Assembly (NCBI GenBank): GCA_022711435.1
Contig: JAKLFB010000010.1
Location: 62,001 to 126,000 of the forward strand
Source: Verrucomicrobiota bacterium
GTDB lineage: Bacteria; Verrucomicrobiota; Verrucomicrobiia; Limisphaerales; UBA1319
DNA length: 64,000 bases
Reading direction: 5' to 3'
Part shown: positions 1 to 8,756 of the stretch, one piece after another
Layout of the letters: every line of letters begins with the position of its first letter
Position numbering within the stretch: the stretch's first letter is position 1
Notes under the pieces: generated by a model
The model's database searches: none
What the model was told of the DNA's origin: nothing
What the model saw: the letters and a program-made list of their open reading frames with translations, nothing else
Position numbers and translations under genes: made by a program

Positions 1-158
1 TCAGGGGACCGGGCCTACACGGCGGCCAACGCTGTCGATGCAGGCCGCGTGCCCTCACGCGGCGAGGTTGGAGGCATGGCTCCAAACGCCCGGTCAGGGG
101 ACCGGGCCTACACGGCGGCCAACGCTGTCGATGCAGACCGCGTGCCCTCATGCGGCGA
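1..158. repeat. Two-copy direct repeat, 93-bp period
   Basis: Positions 1-65 and 94-158 are near-identical (mismatches at 44/137 and 58/151), separated by a 28-bp spacer. Both copies start TCAGGGGACCGGGCC. The first copy touches the window edge, so the array may extend further left. The second copy runs into the region directly upstream of the sulfatase gene and keeps its frame open, which makes more upstream start codons unreliable. Confidence 0.85.
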
Positions 159-177
159 TCGTGGCGTCGTTGCGCTG

Positions 178-1509
178 GTGTCCGGATGGCTGCTCCGGAC
201 GGCATGTGCGGCGGCGCTGTGGGCTCTCCACGCAGGCGCCGCCGATCCGGCCCGCCCGAATGTCCTCGTCATCGTCTCCGATGACCATGGATGGAGCGAC
301 TACGGGTTCATGGGCCATCCCCACGTCCGCACGCCGCACCTGGACCGGCTGGCCGGCCAATCGCTCGTGTTCCAGCGCGGCTACTCGCCGGTCCCTCTCT
401 GCCGCCCCTCGCTCTCGAGCATCGTCACCGGTCTCTACCCGCATCAGCATGGCGTCACCGGCAACGATCCCGATCTTCCGGACCCGGGCGTCAACGCCAT
501 GGCATCCCGCAGCAATCCGAAATACGCGCGTTATTACGACGCGATCATCGGCCATTTCCGCCGGCACCCCAACATCGTCCGCGACCTGGCCAGCCGCGGC
601 TACGTCGCGCTCGAGACCGGCAAGTGGTGGGAAGGCGATCCCGTCAAGACGGCCGGCTTCACTCACGCCATGACCCAGGGTGAATCGAAGGGCAGCCGGC
701 ATGGGGATGCCGGCCTGGCGATCGGGCGCGAGGGCCTCGAACCGATCGTCCGGTTCCTCGATCAGGCCGGCGATCGCCCGTTCTTCGTCTGGTATGCGCC
801 GATGCTGCCGCATGCGCCTCACACGCCTCCAGCCGGCCTGCTCGATCATTACCTTCCCCTGGCGCCCAGCGAGCCTGTGGCGCGTTACTGGGCATGCATC
901 GAGTGGTTCGATCGGACTTGCGGCGAGCTGCTGGCCGAGCTTGATCGCCGCGACCTCCGCACCAATACCGTTGTTGTCTACACGGCCGATAACGGCTGGA
1001 TCCAGGATCCCAGCCAGGCCAACCGGGCCGCGCCGCGATCGAAGCTCACCCCCTACGAAGGCGGCGTGCGCACGCCGATCATGATCTCCTGGCCCGGCCG
1101 CGTGGCAGCGCGGATAGACCAAGAGCATCTGGCCTGCAACCTCGATCTCTGGCCCACGGTCGCCGCCCTTCTCGCGGTCCCTGCCCCCGCGGGGCTCCCC
1201 GGCATCAATCTCGCCGATCCTCAGGCTGTCGCCCAACGCCGCCGCCTCTTCGGCGAGCAATACGCCCATAACATCGCCGACGTCGATCATCCGACCCGCA
1301 GCCTGCACCACCGCTGGGTGATCGATGGCCCCTGGAAGCTCATCGTCCCCGATCGCCGCAACCGCCCGAACGCTCAGCCCGAGCTCTACCACCTCCTCCG
1401 CGATCCGTGGGAGAAAACCGATCTCGCCGCCCGCGAGACCGCCCGCGTCCAGAGGCTCGCCGCCCGCCTCGATGCATGGTGGGCCCCGCCTCAACCGAGC
1501 TCCTTCTGA
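178..1509 (+). CDS. Secreted sulfatase family hydrolase with variant active-site motif
   Basis: This is a type I sulfatase/alkaline-phosphatase-superfamily enzyme, expected to cut sulfate esters in the periplasm or outside the cell. Residues after the signal peptide read PNVLVIVSDDHGWSDYG, with the metal-binding Asp pair near residues 35-36. The region that normally carries the formylglycine motif is LCRPSLSSIVTGLYPH, with Cys near residue 75. The C-terminal half holds TADNG and a SKLTPYEGGVRTP block typical of the family. The usual C-x-P-x-R is C-R-P-S-L here, so the Arg is replaced by Leu. I chose GTG at 178 because a hydrophobic signal peptide (SGWLLRTACAAALWAL) follows directly. The frame is open back to an ATG at 49, but that stretch is repeat-derived. 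There is no clear ribosome binding site at 178. Confidence 0.85.
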   Translation: MSGWLLRTACAAALWALHAGAADPARPNVLVIVSDDHGWSDYGFMGHPHVRTPHLDRLAGQSLVFQRGYSPVPLCRPSLSSIVTGLYPHQHGVTGNDPDLPDPGVNAMASRSNPKYARYYDAIIGHFRRHPNIVRDLASRGYVALETGKWWEGDPVKTAGFTHAMTQGESKGSRHGDAGLAIGREGLEPIVRFLDQAGDRPFFVWYAPMLPHAPHTPPAGLLDHYLPLAPSEPVARYWACIEWFDRTCGELLAELDRRDLRTNTVVVYTADNGWIQDPSQANRAAPRSKLTPYEGGVRTPIMISWPGRVAARIDQEHLACNLDLWPTVAALLAVPAPAGLPGINLADPQAVAQRRRLFGEQYAHNIADVDHPTRSLHHRWVIDGPWKLIVPDRRNRPNAQPELYHLLRDPWEKTDLAARETARVQRLAARLDAWWAPPQPSSF

Positions 1510-1524
1510 ATAGCGGCCGAGCCT

Positions 1525-2343
1525 TCACCACCAGTAGACCGGGATCCCGTTCGCGCCCGAGGGGTCCGTCCGGGGCTGCATTTGATCGAACTTGCGCCAG
1601 ATCACATGGCCATCGAGCATGCCGACATTTCCGCCTGCGGGGAACTGGCCGTTGAGGTGCGACGTGCGGTGGAACTTGGTGCCAGCCCGGTAGCCGCCGT
1701 CGATTCCCGTGTAGGAATAGGTGGAGCGCTTGGTCGGATCGGCCTGCCGGGGCTGGGAGATGGTGGCATCAGGGATGAGGGGGCGTTCGGACGGCGAGGG
1801 GGGCGGATAGGTGATGGGCCCGAAGGTGATGGCTTTGGGCACAAGGGAGTCGACGATGTTGGTCGCGCACCAATTGGCGCCGCTCGATGTGTTCATGCCT
1901 CCTTCGCCCTTGAACGGGAGGGCATAGCCAATGACGCGGTAGAGCGGCCGGGCGTAGGTGTCCCAGAGCACGTCGTTGTTCTGCTCGGGGAATCCCGGGC
2001 AGTACATGACGTTGCGCGACGTGCCGCTCCGGACCATTTGATCGGCGGCCGCCCAGGGCATGTCCCAACACCAATAGCTGCTGAGCCCGGTCGCGTCCGG
2101 CAACCGGTCGCGGTTGTCTCCGGCGTAGACCATGCACGCCAGAACCACCTGTTTGACGTTGCTCAGGCACCGGATCCGCTTGGCCTTTTCCTTGGCTTTG
2201 CTCAAGGCGGGCAGGAGCATCCCAGCCAGGATGGCGATGATGGCAATCACGACCAGCAACTCAATGAGCGTAAACCCTCTGGGCCGCGCCCGGCGGCGCA
2301 CCGCTCCGCCGAGCGGCCTCTGGATCTCGATGGTTGTTCTCAT
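1525..2343 (-). CDS. Type II secretion-type pseudopilin (H-X9-DG class)
   Basis: The protein is 272 residues. A basic leader with [18 protein letters not shown] around residues 23-40 is a prepilin peptidase cleavage and methylation signal followed by a hydrophobic helix, then [15 protein letters not shown]. The C-terminal part is a soluble domain ending with MLDGHVIW and a Trp-Trp terminus. Proteins like this are abundant in Verrucomicrobiota and Lentisphaerota and are usually orphan, far from the secretion ATPase. The family's function is not settled; inner-membrane anchoring with an exported C-terminal domain is expected. It converges with the sulfatase, with only 15 bp between the stop codons. 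Confidence 0.9.
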   Translation of the reverse strand: MRTTIEIQRPLGGAVRRRARPRGFTLIELLVVIAIIAILAGMLLPALSKAKEKAKRIRCLSNVKQVVLACMVYAGDNRDRLPDATGLSSYWCWDMPWAAADQMVRSGTSRNVMYCPGFPEQNNDVLWDTYARPLYRVIGYALPFKGEGGMNTSSGANWCATNIVDSLVPKAITFGPITYPPPSPSERPLIPDATISQPRQADPTKRSTYSYTGIDGGYRAGTKFHRTSHLNGQFPAGGNVGMLDGHVIWRKFDQMQPRTDPSGANGIPVYWW

Positions 2344-2609
2344 TTGTCTCTACGTCTGCGCCCGTGCCGGCAGAGAAAGGGCCCGATCTCGCTCGAGCCC
2401 TTCCTTGGACATTTCACCATATTGTTATCGTCCGCAAGTCATTGGATGAGCCGGAAGAAGGAGGCTGCGTTGGTGGGCGACAGCGTGACCGCGCCGACTC
2501 GTGTGCCGGCCAGTCACGGGAGGCGCCGCATGAGCCCTGCCTGCCGGGAGGCCCAGGCAGATCGGACCGCCTGCATCGCCAACGTCCACCTCCTGGATTC
2601 CCACTGAAT

Positions 2610-2765
2610 TCCTTCGTGATCTTCCCGATCTTCGTGGTGGAAATTTCTTCGCCCTCCGCTCCGCGGGAAAAATTCCTTTCTCTTCTCCGTGTTCTCAGTG
2701 CTCCGTGGTGAAAGTTCTTCTCTGCGCCTCTGCGTCTCTGCGGGAGGTTCTTCTCCGCGGTGAAC
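2610..2765. repeat. Cluster of three CT-rich GTGGTGAAA-type repeat modules
   Basis: The stretch between the pseudopilin and the beta-helix gene holds three related CT-rich modules: about 2610-2645 (ending CTTCGTGGTGGAAAT), about 2670-2715 (ending CTCCGTGGTGAAAGTT) and about 2715-2765 (CTGCGCCTCTGCGTCTCTGC, ending CCGCGGTGAA). From memory, similar modules recur between genes in Verrucomicrobiota, Planctomycetota and Acidobacteriota. They are not coding. The rest of the 465-bp gap from 2344 to 2808 shows nothing else I can name. Confidence 0.65.
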
Positions 2766-2808
2766 CAGAGACTTGATCGCGCCCGGCCCCCCGGGCACAA
2801 TCCGCGCG

Positions 2809-4176
2809 ATGAGAACCGCCGCTCCAATCGCAGCCGATCTTCCGGTCTTGCCTTCCCGCCTTGTTCGGAGCGCTCCCTTGCTCTTGCTCCTTGTTTTGCC
2901 GTTGGCGGCCGCCGAACCGGGGGATTTCTCGCCCCGGCCCGACGAGCGGCAGCTCCCGCGCGCCATGCACTCGAAGATGGCCGAACGCCCAGCGATCACG
3001 GTTGGCTTCAACAACGCCGACATCGTGGGTGCCGATCACCGGGCGCTCCAGGCCGCCGTGGATTACGTCGCCGGCCTGGGCGGCGGCGCCGTCCGGATCG
3101 GCCCCGGCGAGTTCCTCATGCGCGATTCATTGCACCTGCGCTCCGGTGTGGCCGTCCGCGGCACCCCCGGCCAAACCGTCCTCCGCAAGGCCAAGGCCGC
3201 CGTCTCTCCCCTCGCTCTGGACGGCGATTTCGGCGAGGAACAGTTCACCGTCGTCCATCCGGACGGATTCCAGGTCGGCGACGGCGTGGCGATCTGGGAC
3301 GACAGCGCCGGCGGTTTTCACACCACGATCGCCCGCATCACCGGACGCTCGGGAAACACGTTTTCGATCGATGCGCCGCTCAACGCCGATTGCCTCGTGA
3401 CCCGCCATGCGCAGGCCGCAACCGTCTTCCCCGTCGTCAGCGGCTCCCAGATCGACGACGCCCGCATCGCGGATGTCATCGTCGACGGCAACCGGCCCGA
3501 AAACGTCAGCCTCAACGGCTGCCGAGGAGCGGGCATCTACCTCTACCGCGGATTCGGCGCCGTCATCGAGCGATGCACGGTCCGGAACTATCACGGGGAC
3601 GGCATCAGCTTCCAGCAATCGAACGATGTCCTCGTCCAGGACTGCGTCAGCGAGGACAACGCCGCCCTCGGTATCCATCCGGGCAGCGGATCGCAGCGGC
3701 CGGTCGTGCTCCGCTGCATCGCCCGGCGCAATGCGCAGGATGGCCTGTTCCTCTGCTGGCGCGTGCGCCATGGCCGCTTCGAAAACAACATCCTCGAAAA
3801 CAACGGCCGCTTCGGCATCTCCATCGGCCACAAGGACAGCGACAATCTGCTCCGGGAAAACCAGGTGCGCGGCAACGAGCAGGAGGGCGTCTATTTCCGG
3901 AGCGAATCTCTCGGCATGGCCCCCCACCGCAACCGGCTCGAGCAGAATCTCATCGAGAACAATGGCGCCAAGACCAACACCGCCGGCATCCGAATCCGGG
4001 GCGAACCCCGCGACCTCCTCTTCCGCAACAACATCATCCGCGACACCCGCCCGCCCGGTTCCCGCACCCAGACGGTCGGCATCCGCATCGAGGAGTCCGC
4101 AGGCCCAGTCGTTCTCGAAAGCAACCGGATCGACGCCCAGATCCCCCTGGACGACCAGCGCTCCTCCAAACCGTAA
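2809..4176 (+). CDS. Secreted right-handed parallel beta-helix protein
   Basis: The protein is about 455 residues with a signal peptide (LVRSAPLLLLLVLPLAAAEP). The mature part begins with a pectate-lyase-like N-cap, with VDYVAGLGGGAVRIGPG giving the typical substitute for a carbohydrate-active beta-helix entry. From about residue 220 to the end there are regular coils with N-rich turns (VIVDGNRPENV, VQDCVSEDNAALGI, FENNILENNGRFGISI, LIENNGAKTNTAGIRI). Such folds act on or bind polysaccharides (pectate lyase, polygalacturonase, alginate epimerase-like). I cannot identify catalytic residues, so the substrate is unknown. The ATG at 2809 sits just before the signal peptide; an in-frame ATG at 2773 adds 12 unlikely residues. 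Its neighbours are a sulfatase and an SGNH hydrolase, which fits polysaccharide breakdown. Confidence 0.8.
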   Translation: MRTAAPIAADLPVLPSRLVRSAPLLLLLVLPLAAAEPGDFSPRPDERQLPRAMHSKMAERPAITVGFNNADIVGADHRALQAAVDYVAGLGGGAVRIGPGEFLMRDSLHLRSGVAVRGTPGQTVLRKAKAAVSPLALDGDFGEEQFTVVHPDGFQVGDGVAIWDDSAGGFHTTIARITGRSGNTFSIDAPLNADCLVTRHAQAATVFPVVSGSQIDDARIADVIVDGNRPENVSLNGCRGAGIYLYRGFGAVIERCTVRNYHGDGISFQQSNDVLVQDCVSEDNAALGIHPGSGSQRPVVLRCIARRNAQDGLFLCWRVRHGRFENNILENNGRFGISIGHKDSDNLLRENQVRGNEQEGVYFRSESLGMAPHRNRLEQNLIENNGAKTNTAGIRIRGEPRDLLFRNNIIRDTRPPGSRTQTVGIRIEESAGPVVLESNRIDAQIPLDDQRSSKP

Positions 4177-4216
4177 ACAATCCAAGGGCTCTCTGTAATC
4201 AGCGCCTCCATATTCC

Positions 4217-6316
4217 ATGCAAACTACCACCCTTTGGACTACCGCCATCATCCTCGGCATGTGGCTAACCTCGATCGCGCCTGCCTGCGCCGAGCCGCTG
4301 GGCATCTTTCAAAACCACGGAAATCTCGGCGCCGCCGAACCCGCCGGCGAAGCGCAGTTCGATCCCCACCGCTGGACCTACCACGTGACCGGCGGCGGAT
4401 CCAACCTCTGGTTTGCCGCCGATGCCGGCTACTTCGCTTGGAAAGAGATCGCCGGCGATCTCGTCCTGGCCGCGGACGTTGCGTTCGACGAACCCGGCGG
4501 CAACCCGCATCGGAAAGCCGGCCTCATGCTCCGTCAGAACCTCGAGCCGGGATCGCCTTACGTGGACGCCGTGGTCCACGGGAACGGCTTGATCTCCCTG
4601 CAGTTTCGGGAGACGGCCGGCGGTCCCACCCGGGAGATCCAGGCCGGCGACCGCGGGGCGCGCCAACTGCGGCTCGAGCGCTGGGGCTCGTTCTTCTCTC
4701 TCTCGATCGTGGGAACCAACGGCGCCTGGAGACCCTCCGGTTGCGCGATCCAGCTCGCGATGCCCGATTCGCTTCTGGCGGGCCTGGTGGTCTGCTCGCA
4801 CGACGCCGCCCGGCTCGAGCCTGTCACGTTCCGCCGCGTCCAGCTCTCGCCGCATCCTTACCATGCCGCCGATCCCGCACGGCTCCGCAGCGTGCTCGAA
4901 GTTGTCCCCATCGCATCCATGGATCGGCGCGTCATTTACCATGCCACCAACCATATGGAGGCGCCCAACTGGTCGCCCGACGGCCGGTTCTTCGTCTGGA
5001 ACAGCGGCGGCCGGATCTACCGGCTCGATCGGGACGCCCTCCAGCCCGAGATCATCGACACCGGCTTCGCCACCCGCTGCAACAACGACCATGGGATCTC
5101 TCCCGACGGAAAGCTCCTGGCCATCAGCGACCAATCCCAGACCGGCCAATCGCTCATCTACACGCTGCCGATCGCCGGCGGCCTGCCCCGCCTCATCACA
5201 TTCCAGGGGCCCTCGTACTGGCACGGCTGGTCCCCTGACGGGAAATCCATCGCCTATTGCGCCGAGCGAAACGGCGAGTTCGACGTCTACACCATCGCGA
5301 TCGACGGCGGCATCGAGCGACGGCTCACCGACGCCCCCGGCCTCGACGATGGACCCGAATACTCGCCCGAAGGACGCACGATCTATTTCAACTCGGAGCG
5401 CGACGGCCCCATGCGGATCTGGCGGATGAACGCCGATGGCGCCAGTCCACGAGCGCTGACCTCGAGCCACGATAACGATTGGTTCCCCCACCCTTCGCCC
5501 GACGGCCGGCGGCTCGCATTCCTTTCCTATGAGCCCGGCGTCAAGGGCCACCCTGCCAACCAGCCGGTCCGCATCCGCCTAATGCCCGCTGCAGGCGGCG
5601 AGCCCGCCGTCCTTGCCCGGCTCCACGGCGGGCAAGGCACCATCAACGTCCCCTCCTGGTCGCCGGACAGCCGGGAGGTCGCCTTCATGAGCTATCATCC
5701 CGACACCGCCCGCGCCCTCGCCCAGCGGAACCAGTGGGAGCCCGTCATCCGGCAATACGAGAACGAGGATCACGCCCGCGGCTGCCCCAAAGGCGGCATC
5801 CTGTTCGTCGGCAGCTCCACCATCCGCCTCTGGAAAACCATCGAGCAGGACTTTGCCGGCTATCCGGTCGTCGCGCGCGGATTCGGCGGATCCATTATTG
5901 CCGACAACACCTATTTCGTGGATCGGATCGTGTTCCCGTTCGAGCCGCGCCAGATCGTCTTTTACGCGGGCGACAATGACCTGGCTCAACACCGGGATCC
6001 CGCGCGCGTGCTGGCCGATTTCGAGGCGTTTGTGGGGCGCGTCCACGCGCGGCTTCCGCGCACCCGGATCGCCTTCCTGCCTGTCAAGCCCAGCGTGTCG
6101 CGCTGGGCATGGATCGACAAGATCCGCCAGGCCAACGACCTCGTCCAGGCCCGATGCGCCCGCGATCCGCGCCTCCTCTACATCGACACCTTCAATCCAT
6201 CGCTCGGCCCCGACGGCAAGCCCCGGCGCGACTGGCTCCTCGCGGACGGCCTGCACCTCAACCGCGACGGCTACGCTGCCTGGGCCCAAATCATCCGGCC
6301 GCATCTTGCTCGCTGA
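4217..6316 (+). CDS. Secreted beta-propeller (TolB-like) fused to SGNH hydrolase
   Basis: The protein is 699 residues in three parts after a signal peptide ([17 protein letters not shown]). Residues about 30-215 are a jelly-roll DUF1349-like domain ([19 protein letters not shown]). Residues about 240-500 are a TolB/PD40-type propeller with at least five blades ([67 protein letters not shown]). Residues about 525-699 are an SGNH/GDSL hydrolase with block I GSST, block II RGFGGS, block III YAGDND and block V DGLHLN, so the catalytic Ser, Gly, Asn and Asp/His positions are all present. It is probably a secreted carbohydrate or acyl esterase. It starts 40 bp after the beta-helix gene and may be co-transcribed with it. 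Confidence 0.85.
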   Translation: MQTTTLWTTAIILGMWLTSIAPACAEPLGIFQNHGNLGAAEPAGEAQFDPHRWTYHVTGGGSNLWFAADAGYFAWKEIAGDLVLAADVAFDEPGGNPHRKAGLMLRQNLEPGSPYVDAVVHGNGLISLQFRETAGGPTREIQAGDRGARQLRLERWGSFFSLSIVGTNGAWRPSGCAIQLAMPDSLLAGLVVCSHDAARLEPVTFRRVQLSPHPYHAADPARLRSVLEVVPIASMDRRVIYHATNHMEAPNWSPDGRFFVWNSGGRIYRLDRDALQPEIIDTGFATRCNNDHGISPDGKLLAISDQSQTGQSLIYTLPIAGGLPRLITFQGPSYWHGWSPDGKSIAYCAERNGEFDVYTIAIDGGIERRLTDAPGLDDGPEYSPEGRTIYFNSERDGPMRIWRMNADGASPRALTSSHDNDWFPHPSPDGRRLAFLSYEPGVKGHPANQPVRIRLMPAAGGEPAVLARLHGGQGTINVPSWSPDSREVAFMSYHPDTARALAQRNQWEPVIRQYENEDHARGCPKGGILFVGSSTIRLWKTIEQDFAGYPVVARGFGGSIIADNTYFVDRIVFPFEPRQIVFYAGDNDLAQHRDPARVLADFEAFVGRVHARLPRTRIAFLPVKPSVSRWAWIDKIRQANDLVQARCARDPRLLYIDTFNPSLGPDGKPRRDWLLADGLHLNRDGYAAWAQIIRPHLAR

Positions 6317-6659
6317 GAAGAAAGCGGGCTATGGCAGCAGCGGCCAGAGAAGCCAGGGCGCCGGCGGATTCAAGGCTGCGCACCTGCCCTCTTGAACCGC
6401 AGCCGCCCGCCGGAAAGGAGCCCGCAAGTCGTTGTTGTCGAAAATCGGCATGCGCCGGGCGGAGTTCGGCAGCCTCGAGTGCGATTCGCACCATAAAAGG
6501 CTTGTTCCGGTTCCGGCAATCGAATATGAAAGGCACGGCGAATAGCCAGACCGAACGCAGAACCGGCTTCCGGCCGGTCCTTGAGTGATCGATCGACCGG
6601 CGGGGGCAGCCTCCGGGCGCCTCCGAAGGTTGTGGAAGAGCTTGGTTTGGCTTGGAAGC

Positions 6660-7487
6660 ATGATGGCGCAGGACCCAGTGTGCGAGTGGAATCAGGCCCC
6701 GGCCGATCCAGGTGGACGGCGCCGGTGGGCCCCGGGTCTTTCCTGCCGCGAGATTCGCTCCCGCCCTCTCCCAGGCCTTGGTCGCGATTGGCCCGCTCGA
6801 TGGGCGCTGCGGGCCATTCTGCGCCTGTTCCGCGGCTTCCTGGCGGATGTCGAAGGCGCCGAGCACATCGCTCCGGGACGCGATCCTTTCATCCTGGCGC
6901 TCAACCACAACCAGCGTCTCGAGGCCGTCCTGGTCCCGGTATACATGATCTATGTCCGCCAGGGCCGGAAGATCCATTTTCTATCCGACTGGAACTTTCA
7001 GCTGATCCCGGGGCTGGCGTTCGTGCTGCGGCATGCGGAGGTGATCACGCTGGTGCAAAAGCCAGCCCGGCCGCAGTTCCTCAATGTTCTGAAAGCGCGG
7101 TTTCATGATCCCGTGCCGGCCTTCAAGCGGGCGCAGATCAAGCTGGCTCAAGGCGCTTCTGTGGGCGTGTTCCCCGAGGGCACGGTCAACCGCGACCCGC
7201 AGCGCCTGCTGCGGGGGCATCTGGGCACTGCCCGGCTTTCAGTGACCACCGGCATCCCCGTGGTTCCGGCGGGTATCCGGTTCCCTGACCATCCGCCGGA
7301 TCGTCCCATACCGGATTGGACCCGGATGACCGTGCGCATTGGCCCGCCGATATCGCCTCGCGCAGCCGACCCCCGGCCTCCGATGACCGAGGTCCGGGAC
7401 TGGCATGCGCGCATCATGGGCGAGCTGGCCCGCCTGTCCGGAAAATCCTGGTCCCCTTCATCGCCCCACCAACATGACGACTCTTAA
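6660..7487 (+). CDS. Lysophospholipid acyltransferase family protein (PlsC-like)
   Basis: The protein is about 275 residues. It carries the acyltransferase block NHNQRLE near residue 83, an HX4E version of the usual HX4D, and the glycerol-binding FPEGT block near residue 170 (VGVFPEGTVNRDP). A later hydrophobic GIPVVPAGI strand fits block IV. It should transfer an acyl group at the inner membrane. The start is uncertain: ATG 6660, ATG 6663 or GTG 6585 are all possible and none has a good ribosome binding site. The stop overlaps the start of the next gene by 14 bp, so the two are very likely translationally coupled. The pair resembles the O-acyltransferase plus N-acyltransferase pairs that make acylated amino-acid lipids (glycine lipids via GlsA/GlsB in Bacteroidetes). 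That role is inference. Confidence 0.75.
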   Translation: MMAQDPVCEWNQAPADPGGRRRWAPGLSCREIRSRPLPGLGRDWPARWALRAILRLFRGFLADVEGAEHIAPGRDPFILALNHNQRLEAVLVPVYMIYVRQGRKIHFLSDWNFQLIPGLAFVLRHAEVITLVQKPARPQFLNVLKARFHDPVPAFKRAQIKLAQGASVGVFPEGTVNRDPQRLLRGHLGTARLSVTTGIPVVPAGIRFPDHPPDRPIPDWTRMTVRIGPPISPRAADPRPPMTEVRDWHARIMGELARLSGKSWSPSSPHQHDDS

Positions 7488-8202
7488 AGACCGCGTTCGG
7501 GTCATTCCGGTCCGGACCGAGGCCGAGCGGGCTGATGCCATGCAGGTCCTGCGCGACACCTACCTCGCGGAAAAGCACTGGGTCAACGACGAGGCGAAGC
7601 TGTTTCCGCTGGAGGACCTTGCCAGCCCCGCCGTTTCGTGGTTCGCCGTCTATGATTCCCGAAAGCCGGTGGGCGTGCTGCGTGTGCTCTATGATCCGCC
7701 CCTGGAGCTCTATCGTGAATACGGCTTCAAACAGCTGGTCAACGGCCTCGATGTCGAGGCGTTCATTCGGAACCACCGCATTGCGGAGATTGGCCGGTTC
7801 GCCGTGCTGCCGCCGTACCGGAAGTTCATTCTGGTCGTCGCCGGTCTCATGCGCGCCGCCAGCAAGGAGACTGTCGGCCGGGGCTACACGCATTACATCA
7901 CCGACATCTTCGAGGGCGAGACCCACAGCCCCTACCAATTCCATACGCGGGTGATGGGATTCCAGCCGGTTGCGACCCACGACGTGGGCGAGCTCAACTG
8001 CCCCAATCGCCGGATCACCATGGTGCTCGACCTGCCCGAGGCTTATCGGAACCTCCGCCTCCACCAGAACTGGATCTACCGCTTCCTCACCGAGGATTGG
8101 GACGAATCGCTCCATCAGAAGCTGCTGGAGACGGACTCCCGGAACAGGCGTCCGGCCTCGGGCAATCCGCTGGCCCATCCCTCCCCGCTGCCTCCGGGCT
8201 GA
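7474..8202 (+). CDS. GNAT-fold N-acyltransferase, FeeM/GlsB-like
   Basis: The protein is 242 residues. The sequence runs RVIPVRTEAERADAMQVLR near the N-terminus, then WFAVYDSRKPVGVLRV, then EIGRFAVLPPYRKF around residues 105-120. This is the layout of N-acyl amino acid synthases (FeeM) and ornithine/glycine-lipid N-acyltransferases (Acetyltransf_5), relatives of autoinducer synthases. It probably N-acylates an amino acid using acyl-ACP. The ATG at 7474 lies inside the end of the PlsC-like gene, and the product of one is a plausible substrate of the other. It converges with rplQ, leaving only 20 bp between the two stops. The exact amino-acid substrate cannot be read from the sequence. Confidence 0.75.
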   Translation: MTTLKDRVRVIPVRTEAERADAMQVLRDTYLAEKHWVNDEAKLFPLEDLASPAVSWFAVYDSRKPVGVLRVLYDPPLELYREYGFKQLVNGLDVEAFIRNHRIAEIGRFAVLPPYRKFILVVAGLMRAASKETVGRGYTHYITDIFEGETHSPYQFHTRVMGFQPVATHDVGELNCPNRRITMVLDLPEAYRNLRLHQNWIYRFLTEDWDESLHQKLLETDSRNRRPASGNPLAHPSPLPPG

Positions 8203-8222
8203 AATCGCCAGCGCCGCGCAGA

Positions 8223-8744
8223 TCAGGAGGCGGCCGGGCCCGGCTTGGTCTGCTCGGTTGACGGCGTGGCGCTGGGCGCCTCGGCGGCTGCGGATTTACC
8301 CGGGGCTGGCTTCCCGGAGGCAGCCGTGCGCACGGTGGAATCGACCCATTCGAGGATGGCCATCGAGGAGGCGTCGCCCCGTCGCGCGGCGAGCTTCACG
8401 ATGCGCGTGTAGCCCCCGCCCCGCTCTTTGAAGGCCGGGGCGATCTCTTCGAACAGAATGCGGACCACGTCGTGCTGCTTGCGCCAGGCCGTGCGCTCCT
8501 TGGATCGGCCGAAAAACGAGCGGGGCTGCTGCCGCAGCCGGGCGGCCGCCAGCCGGCGATCATGGAGCGTGCCCCGCTTGCCCAAAGTCACCAGCTTCTC
8601 GGCGACGGGGCGGACTGCCTTGGCCTTGGCGAGGGTGGTCCTGATGCGGCGGTGCTTGATCAGACTGCACACCAGATTCGCCAGCATGGCGTTGCGATGG
8701 GACGTTGTCCGCCCCAGCTTGGCTGTGTGTTTTAAATGGCGCAT
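8223..8744 (-). CDS. rplQ: 50S ribosomal protein L17 with insertion and Ala-rich tail
   Basis: This is the last gene of the supercluster and encodes L17 near the peptide exit tunnel. The core is clear (MRHLKHTAKLGRTTSHRNAM at the start, GGGYTRIVKLAARRGD near residues 105-125). At 173 residues it is longer than the usual 115-125. About 20 extra residues (around RSFFGRSKERTAWRKQ) sit where other L17 proteins have a short turn before the VRILFEEIAP segment, and a 35-residue Ala/Pro/Ser/Lys-rich tail follows the core. It starts 12 bp after the rpoA stop. Confidence 0.95.
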   Translation of the reverse strand: MRHLKHTAKLGRTTSHRNAMLANLVCSLIKHRRIRTTLAKAKAVRPVAEKLVTLGKRGTLHDRRLAAARLRQQPRSFFGRSKERTAWRKQHDVVRILFEEIAPAFKERGGGYTRIVKLAARRGDASSMAILEWVDSTVRTAASGKPAPGKSAAAEAPSATPSTEQTKPGPAAS

Positions 8745-8756
8745 GTCAAAGTCGGT

